Shown: positions 53,173-62,713 of the stretch, in pieces | Layout: each line of letters starts with the position of its first letter | Numbering within the stretch: position 1 is the stretch's first letter | NCBI RefSeq assembly: GCF_049994905.1 | Contig: NZ_CP188258.1 | Span: 2,728,001 to 2,792,000, forward strand | Origin: Diaminobutyricibacter sp049994905 | GTDB lineage: Bacteria > Actinomycetota > Actinomycetes > Actinomycetales > Microbacteriaceae | Reading direction: 5' to 3' | Length of the DNA: 64,000 nucleotides | Notes under the pieces: generated by a model | Database searches by the model: none | Seen by the model: the letters and a program-made list of their open reading frames with translations, nothing else | Told to the model about the DNA's origin: nothing | Translations under genes and position numbers: made by a program

Positions 53173-54546
53173 TCAGGCGGGCTTGATGTTCTGGTTCACG
53201 TGGAAGAGGTTTCCTGGATCGTACTTGGTTTTGACAGCCACCAACCGCTCGTAGTTGACCCCGTAGTTCTCACGGACTCTGCCTTCGTCGTCACCGTCCA
53301 TGAAGTTGATGTAGCCGCCCGGTGAGGAGTATGGACGCAAGGCCTCGGTATAGCTGCGGACCCAGTCGATGTTCGCGGCGTTGTCTGCCGGGTCATCCCA
53401 CATGCAGGCGATCACGGGAGAGAACTTGACGTCGCGGTTGACGAAGGCGGTGTCCGTCTTCCCCACCCGCTGAACGGCACCGTCGATCGGGTAGATGTGG
53501 ACGGACGTCTGGACGCTGGGAACCTTGCTGCCGTACTCGAGGTGGGCGGCGATGGCGCCGTCATTGAGTTCGGCCAGGAAATTCGCCTTCCAGTAGGCCT
53601 GCATCCCCTTGGGCAGAAGAGGATCGAAGGCAGCGTTGAGGGCCGGGTACGGCATGGGTCCCACCATCGAACCTGCCACGGGGGCCACATCCAGGAACGG
53701 CTGCCAACGGGCCTCGCCCTCTGCAGGATCGCCGGTCCACATGCCGATGATCACGCAAACTGGCTTGCCATGCCATTCCTCAGGCAGGAACGGCACTGGC
53801 GGTCCCTGGTGGAAGCCCATGAAGGTCCCGAATTCCTCGGGCGCATGGGCAATGTAGTCACGGTAGAAGTGAGCCACGGTCTCAGCATGCTCGATGCTGT
53901 AGATGATGATCGCGGCATGGACCATGTCCACGGGCTGCAGTTTGTACTCCAGTGAAGTCACCACCCCGAAGTTGCCGCCGCCGCCCCTCAAGGCCCAGAA
54001 CAGGTCCTCGTTTTGGGTTTCGCTCGCCGTCAGGAACCTGCCTTCTGCGGTGACCACATCTGCGGACAGCAGATTGTCGCAGGTCAGCCCGTATTTGCGA
54101 GAGAGGTAGCCGATGCCGCCGCCCAGGGTCAGGCCCGAAATCCCGGTGGACCCCACGATGCCGCCCGTGGTGGCCAAACCGAACGCGTGGGTCGCGTGGT
54201 TGAAGTCTGCCCAGGTGGTTCCCGCCTCGGCACGGGCAGTCCGCGCCTCGGGGTCGACGCGGACCCCCGTGCGGTTGACGAAATCAATGACCAGGGCGTC
54301 GTCCCAGGTGCCGAACCCGGGCGCACTGTGGCCGCCGCCACGAATTGCCAGGGGCATGGAGTGATCGCGCGCGAAGTTCACGCTGGCGATGACGTCCGCC
54401 ACCTGCGCCACACGGACGACACCGGCCGGATGCTTGTCGATCATCCCGTTGTAGACAGCGCGGGCGGAGTCATATTCAGGATCACTTGGTGTGACCAGTT
54501 GCCCGCGGAGCTGTTCACGCAGTCCGTCGAGCGGTATTCCGTTCAT
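53173..54546 (-). CDS. FAD-linked oxidoreductase, BBE family
   Basis: A 457-residue berberine-bridge-enzyme-type flavoprotein. AIRGGGHSAPGFG supplies the His for 8-alpha flavinylation and YGLTCDNLLSADVV the Cys for the 6-S link, so bicovalent FAD is likely. The FAD_binding_4 core continues with GGIGYLSRKYGLT, and the C-terminal BBE segment has YSSPGGYINFMDGDD and NYERLVAVKTKYDPGNLFHV. Oxidises alcohols or sugars with O2. Codon use looks slightly less GC-biased than the neighbours. Converges on the PucR gene by 14 bases. Confidence 0.88.
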   Translation of the reverse strand: MNGIPLDGLREQLRGQLVTPSDPEYDSARAVYNGMIDKHPAGVVRVAQVADVIASVNFARDHSMPLAIRGGGHSAPGFGTWDDALVIDFVNRTGVRVDPEARTARAEAGTTWADFNHATHAFGLATTGGIVGSTGISGLTLGGGIGYLSRKYGLTCDNLLSADVVTAEGRFLTASETQNEDLFWALRGGGGNFGVVTSLEYKLQPVDMVHAAIIIYSIEHAETVAHFYRDYIAHAPEEFGTFMGFHQGPPVPFLPEEWHGKPVCVIIGMWTGDPAEGEARWQPFLDVAPVAGSMVGPMPYPALNAAFDPLLPKGMQAYWKANFLAELNDGAIAAHLEYGSKVPSVQTSVHIYPIDGAVQRVGKTDTAFVNRDVKFSPVIACMWDDPADNAANIDWVRSYTEALRPYSSPGGYINFMDGDDEGRVRENYGVNYERLVAVKTKYDPGNLFHVNQNIKPA

Positions 54547-54745
54547 GGGTGTTAGCCGCGATTCTCTTCATGAGACCGGATACGCTCCACCCGCCACATC
54601 CCCACCAGTAATGACGGCCGGGGGTTACCCCGCTAGGCCTACACCCAAGCCACCGCAGGGTCAAGAGGACTGATGGCGGGCGCTCGCGGCAGCTAGACAT
54701 GGAAACGTACAGCATCGACACGGCCGGCGCCGGGCCACCAAAAGA

Positions 54746-54779
54746 GGCGGGCCACTTTGTCGGTGGCCCCGCCCTTTTT
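54746..54779. terminator. Bidirectional terminator
   Basis: GGCGGGCCAC and GTGGCCCCGCC pair with one bulged base around TTTGTCG; CTTTTTA follows on the plus strand and TCTTTT on the minus strand. It ends the CWB2 gene. The rest of the gene-free stretch 54547-54853 shows no gene. Confidence 0.7.
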
Positions 54780-54853
54780 AGAATGTGAGACTCACGATAG
54801 AAATCGCTGAAATCCCTGTTGCGGGGTCGCCCCAGTGGGTCGACCCCGCTCGT

Positions 54854-56365
54854 TCAGCAGCCTTCCAGGTTGGCGACCGCGTCGCTGAGGACGCCGGTGC
54901 CACCGATCAGCGTGTCGTTTTCGACTCCACGATTAGCGAGGTCCAGCTTCGACGCCGCGGGCAGGCAGGCCGGGGTGACAACGTACAGTGGCGCACCATT
55001 GGTAGCAGCGAGCACGGCACCCGAGAGCGCATCGGCGAAGTCGTTGCCGGTCGCGAAATACGCGGACTTGGCGGTCTTGAATGCGTCAGCGTTGAGCAGC
55101 CGCGAGGTCTCGAAGCGGTCGGAACCCTGGATGCGCGTGACGTTCGGGCCGAGGCCCGTAGCGACGCCGGCAGAGACGGCGCCCGGGCCACCGACGACCG
55201 TAAACGTGTTCGCTCCGTGCGACGTCAGGAATCCAGTGGTGGCCGCATCGACCGACGGCAGGCTTCCGTTCAGAAGGAGCACGGGAATGTGTGCCGCGCC
55301 GGCCGCAGCCGCAGCCGACAGTGCATCCGGGAAGTTCATGCCGGTTGCGACATACGCCTTCGAGAAGCTCGGGAAAGCCACATCGATAACTGCACGGGCA
55401 GTCACGAAGCGGTCGGAGCCAGCCAGACGCTTCACGGTCGGAGCCAGAGAATCGAGCTGTTTTTCAACCGCAGCCGAAACCGCACCGGTTCCACCGACAA
55501 TGTAGATCTTCGACGGGTTCAGACGCTGGATCTCCGCCTTGACGATCGCCGGAAGGCTGTCCGGGGCGCTCAGCAGCAGCGGTCCGCCGAGCTGAGCCGC
55601 CGGAGCGGCAGCTGCGAGGGCATCCGCAAAGCCGGTGCCAGTCGCAACGAACACGACGGGAGCGGTGTGCGGGAATGCGTTCTTCGACACCTGAACGGAG
55701 GTGTCAAAACGGTCAGAACCTGAAACTCGATTCACTGCCGGGTTCCAGAAGTGAACGACCTGGTGGCCCCACGTGATGCTTGAGACCGTCGCATTCGCCC
55801 CGGGGTCGTCCTGCACGCCGAAGCCGAGGACTGTGTAGGCGCCCGCCGCGGTGAGCAGGTCGGAGAGGGTGTGGTTCTCCCACGCCGGAATGCCGTTGAT
55901 CGGCCTGGAGAACGCCCATTGCTGAGCGTCACCGACCTGGTTTACACCGATGACGACACCTGCCATCGGTACGATCGTGACAAAGTGCTGGCCTTCTGCG
56001 TAAATGGGGATCTGGAAGTTCGCGTGGCCGCTGGTGGAGGTCCACGAGATGCCCTGGGCGAGCACTGCCTCGAACCCGGCCTTGTCGAGCGTGGTGTCAA
56101 GACCCTTGATGACGGTCGTGCCCTTGGTGCCGGGCTGGAGTTCGAGACCCGCGCCGTCCACCGTGGCGGCCGAGACCGCGGGGTCGGAGCTCAGGTGCCA
56201 GGTGTTGTAGTTGGCAGCAGTCTCGGAGTTCGCGATCGAGCTGACGTAGCTGTCTACGGTCGCGTCAATCGCGGCGGTCGCGGGGGCGGCCGCGGCGAAC
56301 GCGATGCCTCCGGCGACGACGACTGTGGTTGCGAGGGCAGCCAGCCGGGTGTGGCTATAGTGCAA
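54854..56365 (-). CDS. Exported protein with three CWB2 repeats
   Basis: A 503-residue protein: signal peptide (LAALATTVVVAGGIAFAAAA, cleavage near residue 32), an N-terminal unique domain of about 180 residues (beta-rich, no known family) and three CWB2 repeats in the last 292 residues, each with the R-x-x-G-[ST]-D-R-[YF] start and ATGxxFxDALS. It is closely similar to the C-terminal part of the 39534 protein. TTG 56365 is chosen because GAGGA lies six bases before it; the longer upstream frame has no signal. Followed by a terminator. Confidence 0.88.
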   Translation of the reverse strand: MHYSHTRLAALATTVVVAGGIAFAAAAPATAAIDATVDSYVSSIANSETAANYNTWHLSSDPAVSAATVDGAGLELQPGTKGTTVIKGLDTTLDKAGFEAVLAQGISWTSTSGHANFQIPIYAEGQHFVTIVPMAGVVIGVNQVGDAQQWAFSRPINGIPAWENHTLSDLLTAAGAYTVLGFGVQDDPGANATVSSITWGHQVVHFWNPAVNRVSGSDRFDTSVQVSKNAFPHTAPVVFVATGTGFADALAAAAPAAQLGGPLLLSAPDSLPAIVKAEIQRLNPSKIYIVGGTGAVSAAVEKQLDSLAPTVKRLAGSDRFVTARAVIDVAFPSFSKAYVATGMNFPDALSAAAAAGAAHIPVLLLNGSLPSVDAATTGFLTSHGANTFTVVGGPGAVSAGVATGLGPNVTRIQGSDRFETSRLLNADAFKTAKSAYFATGNDFADALSGAVLAATNGAPLYVVTPACLPAASKLDLANRGVENDTLIGGTGVLSDAVANLEGC

Positions 56366-56553
56366 TGTGTTTCCTCTGTCTAGACATAGAAATGCCCCGC
56401 CGCACAGACGGGGCACGTGATTTGTTGAGACTATCTACGAATTCCGGCGCAACCGTGCCATTCGGCGTTATATAGCGAACCGATTTCGCCCCCAATTCAG
56501 GTCAGGGCGGCGGGTATCCGAGAGTCGACAAATATCAAGCAGTCGCCAACCGA

Positions 56554-56570
56554 GCGTCATAAAATGACGC
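56554..56570 (+). promoter_or_regulatory. Dyad and leaderless promoter of the AlkX-like gene
   Basis: GCGTCAT-AAA-ATGACGC is a perfect dyad directly before the GTG start. It contains a possible -10 (TAAAAT, 56560-56565) only five bases from the start, so the mRNA is probably leaderless and the dyad could serve as an operator. Confidence 0.5.
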
Positions 56571-57644
56571 GTGCACCAGCTCACCCGCGACCAGGCCCGA
56601 CGCATCGCGGTGGGGGCGCAGCTGCTCGAAGCCGATCGCCCTGACGACGTCGTCGGGATCGCCGAGCAACTCGGCGCCATCAAAATCGACCCGACGGCCA
56701 CGATCGCGCCTGCGGAGCACACACTCCTCTGGTCGCGGATCGGCTCGGCCTACGACAGGGCACAGCTCTCGAAGGCCGTCGAATCCGACCGGCTGCTGTT
56801 CGAGTTCGACGGAGCCTTCCGCCCCATGAGCCTGCTGCCGTTGATGATGCCGGCGATGCGGCGCTGGCCGCGTCGGGAGAGCAGCCGCCAATGGTTGGAG
56901 GCGAACGACCAATTCCGCACCGAAGTCCTGGCGCGATTGCGAGCGGAAGGCCCGCTGCTCGCCAGCGAAATCCCGGACACCGCGAACGTCATCCGGCCGC
57001 CGGATGGCTGGTACGGGCCCAACCAGGTCGTGCATATGCTCGACTTCCTTCAGCGGCAGGGCGAGGTCGCAATCGTGGGTCGGAAGGGACGCCATCGGCG
57101 TTGGGATCTGGCCGACCGCGTTTACCCGCACGATCTGCCCGAATACGAAGACGACGAGGCCGAACGGTTGCTGAACGAGCGCAGGTTACAGGCGGCCGGT
57201 ATCGCCAAGCAGAGATCGCCGTGGACCCCGGTCGGCGAAGCGGGCGAGCCCGCGACGATCGAAGGGATGCGCCAGAAGTATCGCGTCGACCCCGAGGCGC
57301 TCGCCGCGCTCGAAAATGACGAAGGGGGCCGCGTCGCGTTCCTCAGCCCGTACGACGGGATGCTCTTCGATCGCCCCCGGCTGCGCGAACTCTTCGAGTT
57401 CGACTACGTGCTCGAACAGTTCAAGCCGAAGCCGCAGCGAAAGTACGGCTACTTCGCGCATCCGATCCTGATGGGCGATCGATTCGTGGGGATGCTCGAT
57501 GCCGAAGTCGACAACGACCGCGGCGAACTGAAAGTCAACGCAGTCCATGAGTTCGTGCCGTTCGACGAAGTGGAGCACGACATGGTCCACGCCGAGATCG
57601 CCGACCTCGGCACGTGGTTGGGCGTCGACGTCCCGGAGTGGTGA
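56571..57644 (+). CDS. AlkX/YcaQ-type winged-helix DNA glycosylase family protein
   Basis: A 357-residue protein of the HTH_42 family (YcaQ): LTRDQARRIAVGAQLL, GAIKIDPTATIAPAEHTLLW, the middle GWYGPNQVVHMLDFLQRQGE and the C-terminal LSPYDGMLFDRPRLRELFEF, then YGYFAHPILMGDRFVG. YcaQ/AlkX proteins open damaged or crosslinked DNA bases. GTG 56571 has no ribosome site. Note that relatives contain a QxQ motif; only related spacing is visible here. Confidence 0.8.
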   Translation: MHQLTRDQARRIAVGAQLLEADRPDDVVGIAEQLGAIKIDPTATIAPAEHTLLWSRIGSAYDRAQLSKAVESDRLLFEFDGAFRPMSLLPLMMPAMRRWPRRESSRQWLEANDQFRTEVLARLRAEGPLLASEIPDTANVIRPPDGWYGPNQVVHMLDFLQRQGEVAIVGRKGRHRRWDLADRVYPHDLPEYEDDEAERLLNERRLQAAGIAKQRSPWTPVGEAGEPATIEGMRQKYRVDPEALAALENDEGGRVAFLSPYDGMLFDRPRLRELFEFDYVLEQFKPKPQRKYGYFAHPILMGDRFVGMLDAEVDNDRGELKVNAVHEFVPFDEVEHDMVHAEIADLGTWLGVDVPEW

Positions 57645-57802
57645 CACGGCTCCCTGAGAGAACTCGAAGACCGCGTTTGTTGGGCGGCCATCCTCCGGTC
57701 GACGCGAATTCACTTTGCGTTTCTACCCTCCTCAGGGGGTCAGGTGATTACTGCGCGTCAACGAAATGACGCCGTCACGTGGGCCCACGACGGAGGAGTC
57801 CG

Positions 57803-59633
57803 ATGAGATTCAGATCAAAAGTTGGGGCGAAAGTCGCGGCAACGAGTGTCGCAGCACTCGCGGTCACTGCTTTCGGCGGCGTTGGAATGGTGGCCAGCGC
57901 CTCGGCCGCGGTTCCGTCGCATGGCCACGGGCGCTCGGACCATGTGCTGCTGATTTCTGTTGATGGCATGCACCAGAGCGACCTGAATTGGTACGTCGCG
58001 AACCATCCGGCCTCGACGCTCGCGAAGCTGACCCACGACGGCAGTCAGTACACCAACGCGTCGACCTCCAACCCTTCGGACTCCGACCCGGGTGGCACGG
58101 CGCTGATGACCGGTGGCAACCCCAAGACCACGGGCGTGTTCTACGACGTCGAGTACAGCCACACGGTCGACGAGGCGGGCGCCGCATGCACTCCGGGCCA
58201 GCCGGCCACGGGCGGCGACGTCATCTACGACTCGCCGGACGACGCTCTGGCACAGGTGCCCGACTTCACCAACCCGTCGAACGGCGCTTTCCCGTCATTC
58301 GACGAGAACGGTTCGATCTACCCGGGCGGCGTCGACACCAACCCCGCAGCGATCATGAACCTGAAGTTCGACCCGAAGACCTCTCTCAACCCGGCCACCT
58401 TCCCGGTGGATCCGAAGACCTGCAAGCCGATCACCCCGTGGGATTACCTTGGCGACAACACGATCTTCCAGGTCATCCACAACGCCGGCCTGCGCACTGC
58501 GTGGTCCGACAAGCACGAGGTTTACGCGTCGTTCAACGGTCCGGGATCGAACGGCCAGAGCATCGACGATCTCTTCTCGCCTGAGATCGACTCCCAGGCC
58601 GTGATGCCGAACGGCGTCCCGTACCCGCAAGATGACGACTGGGCGCACATCGACGCCGCCACCAAGCAGTACGACGGCTACAAAGTCCAGGCCGTGCTCA
58701 ACGAGATCAATGGTTTGGACCACTCCGGCAAGACCAAGGCCGGCACTCCTGCGATCTTCGGCATGAACTTCCAGGCCGTGTCTGTCGCGGAGAAGATCAA
58801 GTCGACCCCGACGACACTGATCGGCCCGGACGCAAACGGCAACTACACCACGAGCGCACCACAAGCGGGCGGCTATCAGTGGGCTAACGGCCAACTCGTT
58901 CCCGGCCCCGTGCTCTCCAGCGCTCTCCAGCGCTCTCGACTATGTTGACGCTCAGCTCGGCCGGATGGTCGCCACCATCCACAAGGAAGGTCTGACGAAC
59001 AAAACGACGATCGTCGTCACCGCAAAGCATGGCCAGTCGCCTCAGGACCCGACCAAGCTCGTCACAGTCAAGGATGGTCCGATCGTCAGCGCGATCAACA
59101 CGGCCTGGTCGCAGACGCATCCGAGCAACCCGAAACTCATCGTCGCCGGAACGGACGACGACCTGTGGCAGTCCTACCTGTCGGACCGCTCGCAGGCCGC
59201 AGCCGACTTCGCCAAGGGCTATCTCTGGGATCACACCGCTGCCGGATTCGACAGTAACGGCAATCCCGTCACCGTCCAGCATTCGGGTCTCGCCCAGATC
59301 TGGGCCGGAAGCGACGCCGCGAAGTTCTTCGGTGTCGCCGTCGACAACGGTCACTACCCGGATGTCTTCGGCGAAGTTCAGGAGGGCATCGTGTACTCGG
59401 GTCCGACGAAACTCGCCGAACACGGCGGCATGAACACCGGCGACCGCCACGTGCTCATGCTCGTTGATGGTCCCGGAGTGCCGGCTCAGGTCATCTCTTC
59501 ACCCGTCGAAACCACGCAGGTCGCGCCGACGATCCTCGCCGCGCTTCGACTCAACCCGACCGCGCTGACCGCTGTTCGAACCGAAGGCACCCAGGTCCTT
59601 CCGGGACTGGGCCAACTGCGACACGGACACTGA
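57803..59633 (+). pseudogene. Alkaline phosphatase-superfamily gene broken by a 10-bp tandem duplication
   Basis: The first frame (57803-58948) gives a secreted protein with signal (KVAATSVAALAVTAFGGVGM), the metal site HVLLISVDGMHQSD and the nucleophile region DSDPGGTALMTGG. It stops at 58948. The remaining 220 or so residues continue in another frame (to 59633) with VVTAKHGQSPQDP and the final metal region EHGGMNTGDRH. A tandem repeat of GCTCTCCAGC at 58912-58931 explains the shift: removing one copy restores a single 606-residue enzyme of the nucleotide pyrophosphatase/phosphodiesterase-like type. ATG 57803 has GGAGGAG upstream. Confidence 0.85.
58912..58931 (+). repeat. 10-bp tandem duplication (frameshift site)
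   Basis: GCTCTCCAGC occurs twice head to tail (58912-58921, 58922-58931) and a third partial copy (GCTCTC) follows. One copy is extra by frame and by protein continuity. Confidence 0.9.
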
Positions 59634-59671
59634 CCGAAGCGGATGCACGCTAGCCGAACGCAGTGCTGAAT

Positions 59672-59702
59672 ACGAGGCCGGGAGTCATCCTCCCGGCCTC
59701 GT
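59672..59702. terminator. Bidirectional terminator after the phosphatase gene
   Basis: Perfect 13-base arms ACGAGGCCGGGAG and CTCCCGGCCTCGT with the loop TCATC; it separates two convergent genes. Confidence 0.75.
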
Positions 59703-59711
59703 GTGATGCGG

Positions 59712-60305
59712 CTACGGCTCCGTGGTTGGCGGCGGGTACGTGACATTCGTGCGGAGCCAGATCCAGCTACCGTTTCTGCTGTTCCTCACGAGGTCCGCGC
59801 GGACCGTCTCGTTCGGTTCGACCGGTCCGGTAGCAAGGCGAAGCGTCCGCATCGCGAATTCGTCCAGCGTCCAACTTTCAGCGAAGGTCCCGGAATTCGA
59901 CGACACCTCAATAGTCAGTTCGGCGCCGAGCTCAAGGAAGAAGGGCACGACTACCCATTCGAACTCGAATGAGCGCGTCTCGCTGATGCCGAAATCCGAC
60001 GGCGTGAAACGGACCGAGACCCGGAACCAATCGAGCGGCTGCTCGGGGTGCACGTCCCACGAGTAGAAGAATGCCGGATTGAGGGTCGGGGCGAACGCGA
60101 CATCACCGGTGGCGACGCCGGACGGCAGCGCCAGGTTCGCCCCAGTGCCGAGACTATAGAAAAGGCGCCCAGCATCGATCGAGACGATCGTGCCTCGATG
60201 GAGTCCGGAGCCGGCCCCGATGTCACGGAGTCTCTGGGTGAAGTCGGCCAACTCCGACGGGTCGGGGCGACGGGGCGTGTTCGGAGGGTCGGTGATGCCG
60301 TCCAT
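59712..60305 (-). CDS. Hypothetical protein
   Basis: A 197-residue protein with no signal peptide or membrane segment. It looks beta-rich: TIVSIDAGRLFYSLGTGANL, then FFYSWDVHPEQPLDWFRVSV. A helical entry (ELADFTQRLRDIGAG) and the terminal PPPTTEP tail are typical of soluble proteins. Family not recognised. ATG 60305; GTG upstream is possible. Convergent with the phosphatase gene; 72 bases behind the methyltransferase stop. Confidence 0.6.
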   Translation of the reverse strand: MDGITDPPNTPRRPDPSELADFTQRLRDIGAGSGLHRGTIVSIDAGRLFYSLGTGANLALPSGVATGDVAFAPTLNPAFFYSWDVHPEQPLDWFRVSVRFTPSDFGISETRSFEFEWVVVPFFLELGAELTIEVSSNSGTFAESWTLDEFAMRTLRLATGPVEPNETVRADLVRNSRNGSWIWLRTNVTYPPPTTEP

Positions 60306-60377
60306 AGTGCCGCACAATACGCCGGACGCGCCCCCGCAGCAACGCAATCACACGAATCCCTGTGCCGGTGCCGCCAC

Positions 60378-61157
60378 TCAGTGGCGGAGAGCAATCAGAG
60401 TGCGAACGTCGACCTGTTCCAGAAAGGGATCCGTACCGGCCAACGCGTTGCCCAACTCGGCAGCGAATCGCGCTCGATCGTTCCTTTCCGGGATCCGGTC
60501 GGACATCGCCGAGAAGACGCCGCCGACGATCTGGTCGAGGGTGAGGGTGTCGGTGTAGGTGACGCGAACCTGGTCAACGTTGTAGCCCATGGCGGTCAGC
60601 TCACTCCGATATGTCGCGCGGGTGGCGTCGTCGGTGCCGCAGTAGCTGGTCGGGCTCACGCCCAGCCGGCGGTGCACGAAGGTGCGCAACGCAGCCGACC
60701 ATGCGGTGTCCTGTAGCCACAGGGGGGTGCCGTTGGCGATGATCGCCAGACCGCGCCGGGGCCTGAGCGCCACCTTGGCCGCGGCGAACAACCTGGCACG
60801 GTCGACGAGATGGATGGCGTTAGCCAGGGTGATCGCTCCAACACCGTCGTAGGCCGCCGCAATCGATTCGAGGTCATCCGCAGTACCGCGGATCCATTGC
60901 ACGTTGGTCACGGCGGCCTCACGTTCCGCCGTTCGGGCATGCCGGAGCATGTCTGCCTCGGGGTCGACACCGAGGGCCCGTCCGACCTTCCGCGCCAAGG
61001 GCAGCGTCAACTGGCCGGTGCCGCATCCGAGGTCGACAATCGTGTCCACCGGACTCAATGCGAGGGCGTCGGCCAGAGCATCGACCACGTCCGCAGGGTA
61101 ACCCCGTCGATATCGGGCGTAATAGTCCGCAACGTCCCCCTCGAATCCGCCCGCCAC
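60378..61157 (-). CDS. Class I SAM-dependent methyltransferase
   Basis: A 259-residue methyltransferase: N-terminal DYYARYRRGYPADVVDALA, motif I IVDLGCGTGQLTLPLA, LGVDPEADML (SAM-binding acid) and VQWIRGTADDLES (motif III region). Fits the Methyltransf_11/25 family of unknown substrate. GTG 61157 is chosen because the protein begins directly at the usual family start; the ribosome site is weak. Confidence 0.83.
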   Translation of the reverse strand: MAGGFEGDVADYYARYRRGYPADVVDALADALALSPVDTIVDLGCGTGQLTLPLARKVGRALGVDPEADMLRHARTAEREAAVTNVQWIRGTADDLESIAAAYDGVGAITLANAIHLVDRARLFAAAKVALRPRRGLAIIANGTPLWLQDTAWSAALRTFVHRRLGVSPTSYCGTDDATRATYRSELTAMGYNVDQVRVTYTDTLTLDQIVGGVFSAMSDRIPERNDRARFAAELGNALAGTDPFLEQVDVRTLIALRH

Positions 61158-61256
61158 GCTAACGATTCTCTGTCGTCTCAGTGAGGGAATCGAGAAATTC
61201 CGCGCCCGGCGAACACCGAGGCCGGCCGCTCGTTCGAGCGAGCGGCGCCCACAAGC

Positions 61257-61300
61257 GGCGGCGCTACGCGTGCGCAATGTCGCCCACGCGTAGCGCCGCC
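61257..61300 (-). terminator. Hairpin terminator after the GH10 gene
   Basis: Perfect 14-base arms GGCGGCGCTACGCG and CGCGTAGCGCCGCC with a 16-base loop lie between the xylanase stop and the methyltransferase start. Confidence 0.7.
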
Positions 61301-61324
61301 AATCACCCGCAGTGGTTCTTGTGT

Positions 61325-62458
61325 CTAGCGGCGCTCGCCGTCGTCGTGTCCGTATCCAGTGTCGGGACGATGCGGTGCGCCGGTGGCCAGCGCGAGCGTC
61401 TGCTGGAGAGCGGTGTACTCGGGCTTCGGCTGGAGGCTGGCATCGTAGATGTCGGCCGCGCCCTCACCCGCGAAGACGCCAGGGACCCACGAGTAAGCAT
61501 CCCCGAATCCCCAGACGGTGTACGAGATGCACTGCTTGACGGCGAGGCATGCCTGAAGCGTCGAGGTGTATCCCGCCACCTGGGCGTTCTGTTCAAGCGC
61601 GGTCACCGGAAGGGTTGTACGCACGTCGACTTCCGTCTCGGCGACGTCAAGACCGAGCTTGGCGAAACGCTGCAGGTTGTTCTCCAGGTCGGGCAACCCG
61701 TACTGCGTGTCGAGGTGGGTCTGGAATCCGACCCCGTCGATGGGCACGCCCTGCGACTTCAACTGGGAGACGAACGCGTAGACCGCGTTGCTCTTCGGGC
61801 CTGTGTACTCGATGTTGTAGTCGTTGTAGAACAGCTTCGCTTTCGGGTCGGCTGCGTGAGCCCAGCGAAACGCGTCGGCGATATATCCGGAACCGAGCTT
61901 CTGCAGCCAGATCGAGTCGCGGAGCGTGCCATCGTCGTTGAACGCTTCGTTGACCACGTCCCACTGCCAGATCTTGCTCTTGAAGTGAGTGACCTCGTCG
62001 GTGATGTGCTTCTTCAGCAGTGCCCGCAGCTGGTCGGCGCTCAGGGACGGTGCCTCCGCGGTGAGCCACGACGGGAGCTGGTTGTGCCACACAAGCGTGT
62101 GCCCGCGCACAAGCTGGCCGTGGGCTTCGGCGGAGGCGACGAGTGCGTCGGCCGGCGCCCAGTTGTACGTGCCCTGCGTTGGCTCGACTGCGTCCCACTT
62201 CATCACGTTCTCCGGCGTCACCGAAGAGAATTGGCTGTTGAGAATTGACGTGTACGCGGGGTTGCTCGCGAGTTGGTCAGTATTGACCGCGGTCCCGATG
62301 CGCAAACCCACCGGGGCGGCCAACGCCCGCAAAGAATCGGGAGGGGAAGCTGGGCTTGGATGGGACGGCTCGCTGGCGAAGGCTGCACCCTGACTGAACA
62401 GGACAACGCTGACACCGACCACGGCTGTGGTGATGAGGGCAGAACGACGAGATTTCAC
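61325..62458 (-). CDS. Secreted GH10 endo-1,4-beta-xylanase
   Basis: A 377-residue GH10 enzyme: signal peptide (ALITTAVVGVSVVLFSQGAA, cleavage near residue 28), then the TIM barrel with acid/base Glu171 (QWDVVNEAF) and nucleophile Glu276 (VAETEVDVR), plus LVWHNQLPSW and the C-terminal YTVWGFGDAYSWVPG. There is no carbohydrate-binding module. It cleaves xylan outside the cell. GTG 62458 has AAAGGAG eight bases upstream. A LacI-like palindrome precedes it. Confidence 0.92.
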   Translation of the reverse strand: MKSRRSALITTAVVGVSVVLFSQGAAFASEPSHPSPASPPDSLRALAAPVGLRIGTAVNTDQLASNPAYTSILNSQFSSVTPENVMKWDAVEPTQGTYNWAPADALVASAEAHGQLVRGHTLVWHNQLPSWLTAEAPSLSADQLRALLKKHITDEVTHFKSKIWQWDVVNEAFNDDGTLRDSIWLQKLGSGYIADAFRWAHAADPKAKLFYNDYNIEYTGPKSNAVYAFVSQLKSQGVPIDGVGFQTHLDTQYGLPDLENNLQRFAKLGLDVAETEVDVRTTLPVTALEQNAQVAGYTSTLQACLAVKQCISYTVWGFGDAYSWVPGVFAGEGAADIYDASLQPKPEYTALQQTLALATGAPHRPDTGYGHDDGERR

Positions 62459-62508
62459 GTCAGGTACTCCTTTGTACGGATCTCATTTGCATGGATCTCA
62501 TTGGGATA

Positions 62509-62520
62509 GAAATCGATTTC
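62509..62520. promoter_or_regulatory. LacI-type operator candidate of the xylanase gene
   Basis: GAAATCGATTTC is a perfect 12-base palindrome with the central CG typical of LacI-family sites, about 50 bases before the start. Two direct copies of GGATCTCATT (62478-62487, 62493-62502) lie between it and the gene. Confidence 0.5.
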
Positions 62521-62577
62521 GTAAGGCACGAAAAGGTCGACCCCTATATGTTGTTTCGTCAGACTAATTCGCCCACT

Positions 62578-62612
62578 TTGACCTGTCAATGGGGTTAGAC
62601 GAACGTGTCTAA
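62578..62612. promoter_or_regulatory. Two dyads upstream of the DoxX gene
   Basis: TTGAC-CT-GTCAA (62578-62589) and TTAGAC-N6-GTCTAA (62595-62612) are perfect. The first shares the half-site TTGAC with the operator of the SPW gene. Confidence 0.45.
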
Positions 62613-62713
62613 TGCATGCATTCAGGTCGCCGCCGATCGTCGCCGGGCAGAAGGTGAACTCCGTCGGCGAGAGCCGCTCGCGCGTGCGGGTGCAAGGGGG
62701 TACCGTCGCGTCT

